From Zingiber officinale (Eukaryota > Streptophyta > Magnoliopsida > Zingiberales > Zingiberaceae): a stretch of DNA of 64,000 bases. The DNA is taken from NCBI RefSeq assembly GCF_018446385.1, contig NW_024589857.1:62001-126000 (forward strand). Reading direction: 5' to 3'. Under the pieces are notes generated by a model that saw only the letters and a program-made list of their open reading frames with translations, did no database searches and had not been told where the DNA came from. The position numbers and the translations under genes are program-made. The number at the start of each line of letters is the position of its first letter. Position 1 is the stretch's first letter. Below, one piece after another: positions 36,793-48,303 of the stretch.

Positions 36793-38270
36793 CTAGCGTG
36801 ATGAAATCACGCTCCTAGGAACCCAATACCTATTGGAGCTCATTGGGTTCACTAAGTATTCACTAGGGATGACTTCCCTAGCAACCCTTCTAATGACCCT
36901 CCTAGGCTTTGAAGCCTTGGTCATTTGGGACTCATCAAGATCAACTCTAGGGGTGACTCCCCTTGTGACCTTGGTGATGGTCTTCCTAGTCCTAGGTTTT
37001 GTTCCATAATCGAATGGAACATCATGGTAAGTGGGCTTGACCACTTGGGACTTAGGTTTGTGACCTAAACCTTTCTTGTCCTTGGACTTGGGTTTTTGAC
37101 CCTTAGACCCTAGAGTTGACTTCTCTAAATTTTTAAGGGTCTTTTCTAAAGTGTCAAGTCTTGACCTCAAGACTTGATTCTCCTTTTCTAATATCTCAAG
37201 TTTTAATTTGTCATTGTTCTTTGAGGTACTCCTAGGCATATGTCTAGTAGTTTTGGGATTCCTATCTAGGTTTCCCTTAACCTTAGATGAGTGAATCCTA
37301 GGGTTGACATTTCTAGAGTTGTCCTTATTCAAGCTAACATGTTTAGCACCTAAGCACATATATTGATTCCTATAATTAACATGCTTATCATTATTAGCAA
37401 TTGCAATAAAACTACTAGCATGTGTCTTATTAGAATTGCAATAATGAGCCTTAAAGGTTACCTTAGGGTTTGCCTTAGCTCCCCCTATCGATGTGCTTGG
37501 TTTCTTGTCCTTGTGAGGTTGCCTCCCCCTCGGACATTGGCTCCTATAGTGTCCCTTTCGCTTGCATTGGAAGCACATCACGTGCTCCTTGCTCTTGCGT
37601 ATCGGGACTCCGACTTCCTTGATCTTTGGTGCCGGTGGAATCTTTCTAACCCTCTTTGGACATTTACTCTTGTAATGTCCAAATTCCCTACACTCAAAGC
37701 ATAATATATGCAATTTATTTGAAATTGAAATGCTTGAGTTACCTAGGGTTGAGGATGGATGAAGACTTTCTTCTTCATCCCTTCCGGAGGTAGACGCTTC
37801 TTCCTCTTGCTCCATTCTTAAAGAAGAACTCTCCTCCTCTTCTTCCTTAGATGTTGAGTAGCCCTCAACTTCTAATTCCTCTCCTCCATGAAGTGAGCTA
37901 CTTAGCTCACTTGACTCCTCTTCATGACTTGAAGTGGAGCTTCCCACATGGAACTTGGCCAAGTTGTTCCACAACTCCTTGGCATTGTTATATCCACCTA
38001 CCTTACACAAAATGTCATTAGGTAATGAAAAATTCAAGAATTTTCGTTACCTCATCGTTGATTGTGGATTGGTGGATTTGCTCCTTCGTCCACTTTTTCT
38101 TCTCTAGGGTTTCTCCGTCTTTATCCACCGGATGAGTAAACCCTACCTGCACACAACTCCAATGAACTAGGTTAGTCATAAGAAAGTACTTCATTCTTAC
38201 CTTCCAAAATGCGAAGTCGTCGCGATCGTAGAAGGGTGGAATCGTGATGTCCTCTCTGAGTTGATCCATC
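36793..38270 (-). pseudogene. Gag region of the SIRE-like element
   Basis: Begins near the right end with MDQLREDITIPPFYDRDDF and a WKVRMKYFL motif typical of copia gag, then an acidic Ser/Glu-rich segment, then two CCHC zinc knuckles (CFECREFGHYKSKC and CFQCKRKGHYRSQC) and a basic, coiled-coil-like tail. Double knuckles and the start fit the SIRE/Maximus lineage. It is broken. Confidence 0.85.
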
Positions 38271-38327
38271 TCTAACTTGTGCTCCCTCGGGTGTTAATCC
38301 GTCGAGCGACCTCGCTCTGATACCACT

Positions 38328-40359
38328 TGTTAGGATCGATGATCGCGGCTAGAGAGGGGGGTGTGAATAGCCGACCCCAAATTGCTCGTTTCTTCCTACG
38401 ATTAGGGTTAGCACAGCGGAAATAACTAAATAGAAACACAAAAAGGAAAGATCAAACCTCAAACTCAAACTCGACAATGTAACGAGGTTCGGAGATGAAA
38501 CTCCTACTCCTCGGCGTGTCCGTAAGGTGGATGAAGCCTATCAATCCGTTGGTGGATGAGTCCCCGGAAAACCGGCTAATAAGAACTCTTTCTGGGTGGA
38601 GAAACCTCACCACAAACTCTTGCAACAGCAAGATCAGAGTACAAGTACAAGAAGCACAGCAAGATACAAATATAAAGATGAATGTAACAACTCTTGCTTG
38701 CCTTCTCGTCGTTGATTGAAATCTGTAGATGAAGCACCAACTTCATAGAATCACAGCAGCAGCTGAAACCAGTCGAAGAAGTCGAGGAAGCTCACGCGAA
38801 GCTTCAGAGCTCAGCAAAGCTCAAGAGCACAGCTTTCAGAAGAACAGCAGCTCAGTTCCGAGGAGGAAGAAGAAGTAAGAAGTAGTAGCCCTCGATCTCC
38901 TTTTATAACCTCTGATATCCTGAGCCAATCGGTGCGGCGTGACAACCAGGTCAAATAAAATTTGCCAAGTCCTAACTGGTGACGGGCCGATCGGCATCAC
39001 CGATCGGATAGGCTGATCTGATCGGCCGTGGGGACCGATCAAGCTCTATGCTGATCAGAGAGTTTCCCAACTCTCTGTGCGTACCTGATCGGTCCCGGGG
39101 ACCGATCAAGCTCCATGATCGGGGACCGATCAATAAGCTCACAGAGGCACACTGATCGCTTTCTGATCGGTCTCCAGACCGATCCAGGTCTTGGTTTTTG
39201 CCCAAACCAAGTCCAAACCAATATCCGGTCAACCTTGACCTCTTGGTACATCATGCTTAGCATCCGATCACTCCCTTGACCTGCTAAGACTCCCCACCAA
39301 GTGTCCGGTCAATCCCTTTGATCCACTTGAACTTTTCTCTTCGTGTCAAGTATCCGGTCACTCCCTTGACCTACTTGACCTTCTCAACACCAGATGTCCG
39401 ATCACCCTTGATCCATCTGGATTTTTCCTTGCCCGGCTTCACTCACCAGGACTTTCACCTAGCTTCACTCACTAGGGTTTTCACCTGGCTTCACTCACCA
39501 GGACTTTCACCAACTGCCTGGCTTCACTCACCAGGACTTTCACTTTCACCTAGCTTCACTCACTAGGGTTTTCACCTGGCTTCACTCACCAGGATTTTCA
39601 ATATGCCCGGCTTCACTCACCAGGACTTTCCCACTGCCTGGCTTCACTCACCAGGACTTTCCACATCCGGTCCAGAGAACAAGCTACCGAGCCCTTTCTG
39701 ACCACAGTTCGGAGAACGAGCTACCGAGCCCTCTCCGACTTCCATCCGGTCCAGAGAACGAGCTCCCGAGCCCTCTCTGACCACAGTCCGGAGAACGAGC
39801 TACCTAGCCCTCTCCGACTTCCCATGTGCCAAGCTTCCATACTTGGACTTCTCCGTGCCAAGTCTCCATACTTGGACTTTTCCCCCATGCCAAACTCCCT
39901 GCTTGGACTTTTCCCATGCCAAGCTCCCTGCTTGGACTTTTCCTGTGCCAAGCTCTCTGCTTGGACTTTTCCGAGTCAGGTCAACTCACCTCGGGTCAAC
40001 CAGGTCAACATTGACCACGGATTGCCAAGCTCTCCATACTTGGACTTTTCCCCCATGCCAAACTCCCTGCTTGGACTTTTCCCATGCCAAGCTCCCTGCT
40101 TGGACTTTTCCCGTGCCAAGCTCCCTGCTTGGACTTTTCCGAGTCAGGTCAACTCACCTCGGGTCAACCAGGTCAACCTTGACCACGGATTGCACCCACA
40201 ATCTCCCAAGCTTGTATCCTTGTCAAACATCAAGATACAACTTTTCTGTTCACGTCAAACATTGTCAAACATAACTCGTCAAAAATCAAAACACAACTCG
40301 AGTCAAGTCAACTCGAGTCTGGTCAACCAGGTCAACCTTGACCTAAGGTTGCACCAACA
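38328..40359 (-). repeat. 5' LTR (right) of the SIRE-like element
   Basis: 2032 bp, TGTTAGGATCG to CACCAACA. It is about 100 bp shorter than its partner because repeat blocks differ in copy number, and its GATCGGTC dyad array is more eroded. Confidence 0.93.
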
Positions 40360-40775
40360 GATCTAACATCAACAATTTTTCTCCTCGGCAAAACTGGTAG
40401 TCTTCATGACAACAGTCTACCTTGTCCAATTCTATTTCCTCTGGCACTCTCAACAGCGTCAGCCACACCTATTTCTTAGTTTCACGGGTGTCGTACTCGG
40501 GGTCATACTCAAGGCCATGCAGTTTCTCAATGCTCACTTTTTCAGATTGTACCAGTTTCCTTCGCATCACAGACTATAGCATATCCTCCAATTCCAACTG
40601 GCCAACTTTGGCCGCTACAAAGGCAGTGGCAACCAAAGGCCAATGTGGCCACTACTCCAGTCTTCGATTCTCCTGCCTGGCTTCTTGACAGTGGTGGATC
40701 TCATCATGTTACTTTTGACCTCAACAACTGTCACTCTATTCTACATATGATGATCTTGCTGATTGATACGGTACA
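40360..40775 (+). mobile_element. Ty1/copia fragment, continuation: gag end and protease start
   Basis: Resumes after the GATCT duplication with the rest of the copia gag region (YQFPSHHRL-like, Gln/Pro-rich) and a protease motif LLDSGGSHHVTFDLNN at about 40680-40728. It is the right half of the element that begins at 32327. Similarity is lost near 40775. Confidence 0.75.
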
Positions 40776-40840
40776 TGTTTTGTGGGGTCGATAGGATGAT
40801 GTTGTCATGAGTCAAGGCCACAAGTAGGTCAGAAGTCAAG

Positions 40841-41001
40841 CTGACATGGAGGTCAGGAGGGTCAAAAGTCAAGCCTCCGTGGCCGGTCAACAGTCAAGCA
40901 GACGTGGAGGTCAGGGAGGTCAAAAGTCAGGCCGTCGTGGTCGGTCAGCAGTTAGGCTGACATGGACAGAAGGGAGGTCAAAAGTCCAGCTTACGTGGCC
41001 A
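40841..41001. repeat. 58-bp tandem repeat, about 2.8 copies
   Basis: Units start at 40841, 40899 and 40957 with CTGACATGGA or CAGACGTGGA and include GAGGTCAAAAGTC. Copies have diverged by several bases each. Confidence 0.8.
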
Positions 41002-41139
41002 AAGTCAAAGTCTCAGGGGACAGGGTGGTCAAAAGAGGGGATTATAAGACCAGCCCTGACAGTGAGTAATAAACGGGTCTGCGGGCCAGGTATAGCTAAG
41101 GGCGGAGACTACAAACAAAGAGGTCTGGCACAGACTCAA

Positions 41140-41404
41140 CGTGCAGGTCGGGACATCCAAGCCAAGGATCAGAGGTCTGCTTACAGACCCAGCGTGCAGG
41201 TCGGGACATTCAAGCCAAGGATCTCAGGTCTGCTTACAGACCTGGCGTACAGGTCGGGACATCCAAGCCAAGGATCACAGGTCTGCTTACAGACCTGGCG
41301 TACAGGTGGGAATATCCAAGTCAAAAAGCACAGATCTGCTTACAGACCTGGCGTACAGGTCGGGACATCCAAGTCAAGAAGCACAGATTTGCTTACAGAC
41401 CTAG
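41140..41404. repeat. 53-bp tandem repeat, five copies
   Basis: Five consecutive 53-bp units of the form CGTGCAGGTCGGGACATCCA...TCTGCTTACAGACC (first unit 41140-41192). The element that carried them is not identified. Together with the 58-bp repeats they look like part of an LTR truncated on the right by the gypsy element starting at 41435. Confidence 0.9.
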
Positions 41405-41434
41405 CAAGGCACATGGCCTTCTTGGATATGGGAG

Positions 41435-42360
41435 TGATCCTGTCCGAACGCTGAATCAATGGACGCTGGGCAAGTGGCGATCTCCAAACTGATGACGTGG
41501 ATCTCCGGTCGATCGTAGGGATCTCCGGCGAACCTGCAAGGAAGTCGGGCAGGGAAGAAGTTCCCGACGACGACCCTCCGACGCTCAAGTCAGGCAAGAG
41601 GAAACTAGGAAGTGGCTTCGAATATCAGAGAATGCGTACCTCCGGCGAAGTGTGAGAACTCTTATATAGAGCTGTGAAGAGGCTTATGCACACATACCGA
41701 GGCGAATACGTGTCTTCTTACCATACCTCAGTATGGGCTTGTCAGAGGAGCTTGCCTGACACCATACTGCTACAGTCCGAGCACCTCTCTGATGGGACAG
41801 TATAATCTTCTATCATAGGCTTCTGCGTATGGGTTAGTCGTCGAACATGCTTGTTGTCAGAAGATGTTCCCCGATGTTTCCCTTGTCCTTTTGTCTCTTC
41901 TGTCCCTGCGCCGAGCGTCCGGCCGCTCAGCGGGCACGTCGCGTCCGACCGGACGTAGGTGATGGTTTGACCGGGAAGATTCTCGGTCACGTGCTCGGCT
42001 AACTGTTCACAGCATTGCCGCTCTAAGCCTCGGTCCGAGCAAGCTGCCCGCTCGGCCAGGTTACCCTATTCCCTATGAGCGTCGGAAACCCGAGTGCCCG
42101 TCGGGTTGTCTTTGATTCCGCTTAAACCCCGTTCGGTCCCCCCTTTTCTGGTCGGTCGTTTGACCTCCACGTGGCGTTGATTCCCCTCAAAGGGGGTCCC
42201 GCGTCCGTACCGCCGGATCACTTGCCTCCCCTTCAAGTCTAATCGAAGGAGGCGATTAGTCCGACTGACTGGACCATCAGTCACGCCGAGCGGCGTCTAT
42301 ATGCAACTATCCTCCGCTCGGCCCCCACGGGGGTAGCTATAACGCCAGTCAACGCCAACA
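41435..42360 (-). repeat. 3' LTR (left) of the Tat-type element
   Basis: Matches 47348-48303. Contains CTCTATATAAGAG near 41655 as a TATA candidate read on the minus strand. GC-rich, with many CGCTCGG/CCGAGCG motifs in the part from 41.9 kb on. Confidence 0.88.
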
Positions 42361-42865
42361 TTCCTCGGTATCTTTACGAAGTGTTCGCCAATCTCCATCA
42401 TTAAGGTTGAGCACGCGCTGATTAAATGCGCCCCAATAGCTGAACGCCATGTGGCGATGCTGCCGTCATCGTACGGCGGCGCGCGTGGTGTCCAACGGGA
42501 TCTAGGCGGTTCGAGATGGATGGTCTGATGCGTGCTTCGATTCCCGTGACTTGCATCCGACGGTGGAGGCCGCTCGGGCCCAACCCTATAAAGCCTTCGC
42601 CTTCTCCCCCAGCCGCATCTTTGCCTTCGCGTGCTCCCCCGTTTCTCTATCTGAGCTCTCCGGCGATCCTGCTCTTCTGTTTTCAGACGATCTCCGGCGT
42701 TCTTCCCTCGACCTTCCATTTCATTGTAAGGTTCTCCTACTTTCTTTTTTGGTTAGCCTTGTGTTTCTTGTCGAGTTCTCGTCGTTTGCGCGCTATTTCG
42801 TCTATTATCTTCTTCCTTTTACCATCTACTTTTCTTCGCCTTTTGTGCTTTCGTCCGCTCGGACA

Positions 42866-45104
42866 ATGGCTAGCTCCTCTCAACCTCAAGAACAAACTCT
42901 CGGCCCATGGTATACTACCCTGGAGTCGCGCTTCGATCGGCGCAACGCCAATATTCTGATGGAAAATTTTGATATCCCCTCTGACTTTGAAATCATCCTA
43001 CCCTCCCCCTCCGCTCGGCCACACAAACCGCCGCGCGGAGCTTTCTGTGTTTTCCGCGACCAGTTCATAGCCGGTCTGCGATTTCCAATTCATCCCTTTA
43101 TCATTGAAGTTTGTAACTTTTTCGGCATTCCGCTCGGAAGCCTAGTCCCTAACACTTTCCGCCTTTTATGCGGCGTTGTCGTTTTATTCAAAATCCACAA
43201 TATCCCTCTCCGACCGGAGGTCTTCTACTATTTCTACTACCCTAAACAGTCCGAGCTGGGAACTTACATGTTCCAGGCTCGGCCCGGTTTAGTTTTCTTT
43301 AATAAATTGCCCTCTTCCAATAAGCATTGGAAAGAATATTATTTCTACCTCCGTCTTCCCGAGCGGGCCTCCTTCCGAACCCAGTGGCAGATCGGACCGC
43401 CAACCTCCCCAGAGCTCAAAAGGTTCAAGACCCGGCCGGATTATCTGCATGCTGCCAACATGTTAGCGGGTCTGAAGTTTGACATCAATAAGTTCCTGCC
43501 TGAAGGGGTGATGTACATATTTGACCTGAGTCCGATCAGGACCCCCCTTCCGAGCGGTTTCGGTAAGAATTTTACTTGTGCATTTGTCTTGATTGCTAAC
43601 TGATTTTCTCTTTTTTTTCCTTTGCAGCGGACATCGTCATGGAGTCCGTGATAGCCGGCATTTTGAAGAGAAAAGCGGCGGCGCTCGAGGCCGCAGCTGC
43701 CAAAGAGATGGAGGTGCTTGGCATCGAGCCGGTCGGCTCGCACGAAGGAGAGAGCGACACGAATGCGGAGGAGTCGACCGCTTAGGCTTCTCTCCCGGAG
43801 CCTGCGGTTGGCGTAACTTCCAGCCGAGGGCCTTCCGCTCGGGAGGAAGGCTCCGCTCAGGAGGAAGAGCGTCCTCTTCGACAAAAGAGGCGCCGAGTGG
43901 AGACACCCCTGCGATCGACCACTTCCGCTGTGCAGCCGTCCGATCGGGCCATCGCCGATTCTCGCGGCAAAGCCCCAGCGGTGGAGGCCATCTCGTCCGA
44001 TCAGACCCCGTCCTAATTGGACGCGTCCGTGGACCCCCTCGAGGCCGTTCCAGCCAGCGTCCTTCCGCCCACTCCACGCTGAGTCGAACGCTCGGCCGTT
44101 TTGTCCCATATGTCTGCAACAGCCTCCGATCCTTCCCCGGCTTCCGCCCAGACGACACCCAGTCGACACCGTACCTTCAGGGTTACCCTGCATCTTCCCA
44201 CCGAAGAGCTGCTGCCCGAGTCCGCTCGGCCAACCGCGCCCGAGCACATGATCACAATGAAGGAGCCTCTAGCCGAAATGTGGGTCGAAGCTCGGGCACA
44301 CGTCGCCATGATTCCACTCAGCAATCTGGCCAACAATCATATGCAGCAGACCACTGGGGTAACTATGTTTCCTTTGAAGTTTTTTACGCATTCTTTCCGA
44401 TCGGCCACTAACAATCTTGCTTATGTCAGAAATGGGTGGAAGAGATCGCGGTCTCCAATCGTCTGGCTATGGTGGACGAGGAGCTAAAAAAGGTTAAGGA
44501 GTTCAGGCGGCGCGCCCTCCCAGGGTCCTTCATATGCCGAGCTGTAAAAAGAGCTCAAAAGACCCAAGATCTACTGGCGGCCGAGCAAAAGAAGATGGTC
44601 GATCAGGCCTACACTCTGAGAGAACTTGAAAGGCAGGTGAAGACGCTTGAGCGGAAGAAAAACCTCGCCACCGAGCGGAAGAAAACGGCAATCTCCGATC
44701 TGGAGAAGAAGAATGTCGAGGCTCGGGGCCTGGAGCAAAAAGTCAAGGAGCTGATAGACTAGCTGGCCGGCGAGAAGGCGGCCCGATCATACGTAGTGAC
44801 GAAACTTGAGGCTGCCCTGCAAGAATACCAGGCCGCCGCCACCGCCTCCCGAGCGGCCCTCAAAGAATACCAGGAGGCTGAGCCGAGCCGGGTCGCCGCC
44901 TTGAGGTAAAATTATATCCGTTCGGTCGAATTCTCCGAAAAAGTCTGCGAACGGATATACACTGCCTTCGAGCTTGCTATGAATGCCACCATAACCTACT
45001 TGAAGTCCAAGGGTCATCTTCTCGACTCCGTCCTCATCCCGGCCCAAGATCAGGCGACGCTCCTCGGCACCATCCTGAAGGATCTCTACGATTATCTAGA
45101 ATAG
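42866..45104 (+). pseudogene. Antisense accessory ORF region of the Tat-type element
   Basis: Runs opposite to the element's integrase. The first part (MASSSQPQEQTLGPWY, later FCVFRDQFIAGLRFPIHPFI and FFGIPLGSLVPNTFR) is the plant 'putative gypsy type transposon' domain often annotated beside Tat elements. The later part is rich in Lys/Glu/Arg with a coiled-coil look (44.4-45.0 kb). A candidate GT-AG intron lies near 43.6 kb. Antisense accessory genes between pol and the 3' LTR are known from Grande and related Tat elements. Function is unknown; the region is broken. Confidence 0.75.
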
Positions 45105-45476
45105 AAGTTTATATGTAATTCGGCCGCTCGGCCAAAAACTATCCTTGTTTTGTAATTCGGTCGCTCGGCCTTAATTTCTCTAATGATATGCTTTTGTGTG
45201 CTTTTTCTTTTGCTAATCAACACGAGTGTTATCCGCTCGGCTCGTCAACTACCGTTGTTCATGTTCCTTCACTTCTCCTCGCTATTCGCTTTTCATCCCA
45301 CCTTTCTTGTGTTCGAAAGGGGTTTTTTACGAAGTATTTTGTGTATCCAGTCCGCTCGGCTGAATATATCCTGTTTCGCAAACGGGATTTCCGCCAGATG
45401 TTCACGAAGTACCTTTGGTTACTTGGTCGATCGGCCAAACGACTTAAAAGTCGACCTCTATATTGTCTTCTTCAGG

Positions 45477-45672
45477 CCGGAGGGTTTATAGTCGCCGGCG
45501 CGACTCTCGATTTTTAACGTCGGAGCTCGACAGTCTTCCGACCGGAGGGTTTATAGTCGCCGACGTGACTCTCGATTTTTAACGTCGGAGCTCGACGGAC
45601 TTCCGGCCGAAGGGTTTATAGTCGCCGGCGCGACTCTCGATTTTTAACGTCGGAGCTCGACGGCCTTCTGAT
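45477..45672. repeat. 65-bp tandem repeat, three copies
   Basis: Units share GGGTTTATAGTCGCC (starts at 45482, 45547 and 45612) and CGACTCTCGATTTTTAACGT. They differ by a few bases each. They lie between integrase and the antisense ORF region of the Tat-type element, a position where related elements often carry variable tandem repeats. Confidence 0.92.
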
Positions 45673-45789
45673 TCGGCTGATGATGCCTTCTACTTGTGCT
45701 AATTTTTCGATTTTTTACTCCTGCATTTCAAGTATACAGTCGAACGGAAATTACACAGCATATATTACATTGGCGCACCTTTCAACCCG

Positions 45790-47160
45790 CCCTGTATGGC
45801 TAGAGATGATTTGCGCTCCATGGTCGCTCCAGCTGCCGTCTGTCTTCATCCTCCAAATAATAGGCACCCGAGCGGAGCTTTTCGATGACTTTGAAGGGAC
45901 CCGCCCAAGGAGCCTCCAGCTTGCCAACGTCCCCGACCGGCTTTACTTTCTTCCACACTAGGTCGCCGACCTGAAACGCTCTAGGGATCACGCGCCGGTT
46001 GTAGTTCTGCTTCATTCTTTGCCGGTACGCCATCAGCCGGACGGACGCCTGGGCTCGCTCTTCGTCGATCAAGTCCAATTCCAGCTGCCTCCGCTCGGTG
46101 TTGTCATCATCATAGTTCTGGATCCGGACGGACTCTATACCGACTTCAACCGGGATAACTGCTTCGCCGCTGTACACCAAATAGAATGTCGTGACGCCCG
46201 TTCCCTCCTTTGGGGCCCTGCGGATAGCCCATAGGACGCCCGGCAGCTCGTCCACCCAACTTCCTCCTATGTGGTCAAGTCGAGCTCGAAGAATTCTAAG
46301 TATTTCTATGTTGGTTACTTCCGCTTGGTCGTTACTCTGGGGATACGCCACGGAAGTGAAGTGTTGTTCAATGACATAACTCTTGCACCATTCTTCGAGC
46401 TGCTTCCCGACGAATTGTCGTCCGTTATCAGATATGAGCCGGCGAGGAATGCCGAACCGACAGATTATATGCTGCCAGATAAACTTTTTGACAATTTGCT
46501 CGGTGATCTTCGCTAGCGGCTCGGCCTCCACCCATTTGGAAAAGTAGTCGACCGCCACCAGTAGAAACTTCCGCTGACCGGTCGCCATAGGGAACGAACC
46601 CACGATATCCATTCCCCATTGATCGAACGGACAGGATACCGTAGACGCTTTCATCTCCTCTGCCGGTCGGTGGGAGAAGTTGTGGTACTTCTAGCAGGAG
46701 AGGCACGTCGCGACGGTCCGAGCGGCGTCTTCTTGCAGTGTTGGCCAGAAGTACCCAGCCAGCAGGATCTTCCTAGCCAGCGATCGTCCGCCCGGATGTC
46801 CTCCGCACGATCCTTGGTGCACTTCCTGGAGGATGTACGCCGCGTCTTCCGAGCTCACACATTTCAAAAGTGGGCGGGAGAAAGCCTTCTTGTAGAGCTG
46901 GTCTCCAACGAGCGTGAACCGATCGGCTCTCCTCCTCAATAGCTGTGCTTCCTCCCGATCGGACGGTGTCGCACCCGAGCGCAGAAACTCCATGATGGTT
47001 ATCCTCCAATCGCTCGGGAATGTGAGGCCCTCCATCCGGTCGATGTGCGCCACCAAGTATACTTGTTCGATTGGCTGCTGGATGTCAACCGGTGATATTG
47101 AACTTACAAGTTTGGCTAACTCATCAGCCGCCTGGTTCTCTGCTCGGGGTATCTTCTAGA
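45790..47160 (-). pseudogene. Gypsy integrase (and RNase H tail) remains
   Basis: Read on the minus strand: end of the RNase H linker, an integrase zinc-binding part (H...H...C..C: EVHQGSCGGHPG, TVATCLSC), then the catalytic core (WGMDIVGSFP, DYFSKWVEAEPL, ISDNGRQFVG) and a C-terminal part with FQVGDLVWKK and GPFKVIEKL. This is the Ty3/gypsy integrase layout. It is broken. Confidence 0.9.
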
Positions 47161-47347
47161 TGATGACTTCTCTGAAGTGGGTCTTGAGCTTTTCAAAGGC
47201 CTCAGCATAAAGCTTGAGACGAATATTGTTAATCTCAAAAGTGCCTGAGAGTTGCTGGGCGGCCAGTTGCTGGGCGGCCAGCTGCTGGGCGTCTCCGTCC
47301 ATTGCTTCCGTTCGGATGCAGGTGCGTTCCCATAGACGACGCCAATT

Positions 47348-48303
47348 TGATCTTGTCCGAACGCTGAATCAACGGACGCTGGGCACGTGGCGATCTCCGA
47401 ACTGATGACGTGGATCTCCGGCCGGTCGTAGGGATCTCCAGCGAACCTGCAAGGAAGTCGGGCCGGGAAGGGGTTCCCGGCGACGACCCTCCGACGCTCA
47501 AGTCAGGCAAGAGGAAACTAGGAAGTGGCTTCGAATATAAGAGAATGCGTACCTCCGGCGAAGTGTGAGGACCCTTATATAGAGCTGTGAAGAGGCTTAT
47601 GCACACATACCGAGATGAATACGTGTCCTCTTACCATACCTCAGTATGGGCTTGTTAGAGGAGCTTGCCTGACACCATACTGCTACAGTCCGAGCACTTC
47701 TCTGATGGGACGACAGAACCTTCTGTCGTAAGGTTCAGCGTATGACTTAATCGTTGGACATACCTGTTGTCAGAAGATGTTTCCCGATATTTCCCTTGTC
47801 CTTTTGTCTCTTCTGTTCCCGCGCCGAGCGTCCGGCCGCTCGGCAGTCCCATCACTTCCGACCGGACGTAGGTACTGATCCGCTCGGGAGATTCCAGGTC
47901 GAGTGCTCGGATGAAACTGTTCACAGCATTACTGCTTTACGCCTCGGTTAAGCGGGCTACCCGCTCGGCCCGGCGACACTATTCACCATGAGCGTCGGAG
48001 ACCCGACTCCCCGTCGGGTTGTCTTTGCTTCCGCTTATTCCCCGTTCGGCTGGTCGGTCCCCCCTTTTCCGGTCGGCTGAACGTCATACTGCCCTTGACT
48101 TTTGTCCTCCACGTGGCGTTGATTCCCCTCAAAGGGGGTCCCCTGTCTATACCGCCGGATCACTTGTCTCCCCTTCAAGTCTAATCGAAGGAGGCGATTA
48201 GTCTGACTGACTGGACTGTTAGTTGCACCGAGCGGCATCTCCGTGAAACTATCTTCCGCTCGACCCCCACGTGGGTAGCTACGACATTCAGTCAACGGCA
48301 ACA
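47348..48303 (-). repeat. 5' LTR (right) of the Tat-type element
   Basis: Begins on the plus strand at TGATCTTGTCCGAACG directly beside the primer site and ends GGCAACA. A CTCTATATAAG box lies near 47577 on the minus strand. It is slightly longer than the left copy. Confidence 0.88.

Larger units (their letters stand above)
33049..40359 (-). mobile_element. Non-autonomous SIRE/Maximus-like copia element with gag and no pol
   Basis: A 7.3-kb element with LTRs of about 2.1 and 2.0 kb and a 5-bp target duplication GATCT (33044-33048, 40360-40364). A tRNA-Met primer site is read on the minus strand as TGGTATCAGAGC, two bases inside the right LTR (about 38314-38325). A purine tract reads AAAAAGGGGGAGAT on the minus strand beside the left LTR. 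So it runs right to left. The 3.1-kb interior shows only gag with two CCHC knuckles; no protease, integrase or RT is recognisable. The LTRs differ by about 5 percent in their first 275 bases, almost all transitions, so perhaps 1.5-2 million years; methylation-driven change would inflate that. Gag is broken in at least one place. The form matches known terminal-repeat-with-GAG elements. Confidence 0.88.
41435..48303 (-). mobile_element. Gypsy LTR element of Tat type, broken and internally incomplete
   Basis: LTRs of 926 and 956 bp (41435-42360, 47348-48303) share TGATCYTGTCCGAACG starts and CAACA ends. A primer site read on the minus strand as TTGGCGTCGTCTATGGGAA abuts the right LTR, the pattern I associate with Tat/Retand elements. 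So the element runs right to left. Parts: RNase H tail and integrase (minus strand, 45.8-47.1 kb), a 65-bp tandem array, and an antisense accessory ORF region (plus strand, 42.9-45.1 kb) between integrase and the 3' LTR. No gag, protease or RT is recognisable. LTRs differ by about 5-6 percent in their first 360 bases, so perhaps 2 million years. No target duplication is seen (GGGAG left, TTCTA right). It is broken in several places. Confidence 0.85.

Noticed and set aside
40846-41454. 202-residue repetitive frame
   Set aside because: A by-product of the 58-bp and 53-bp tandem repeats; no start context and no domain.
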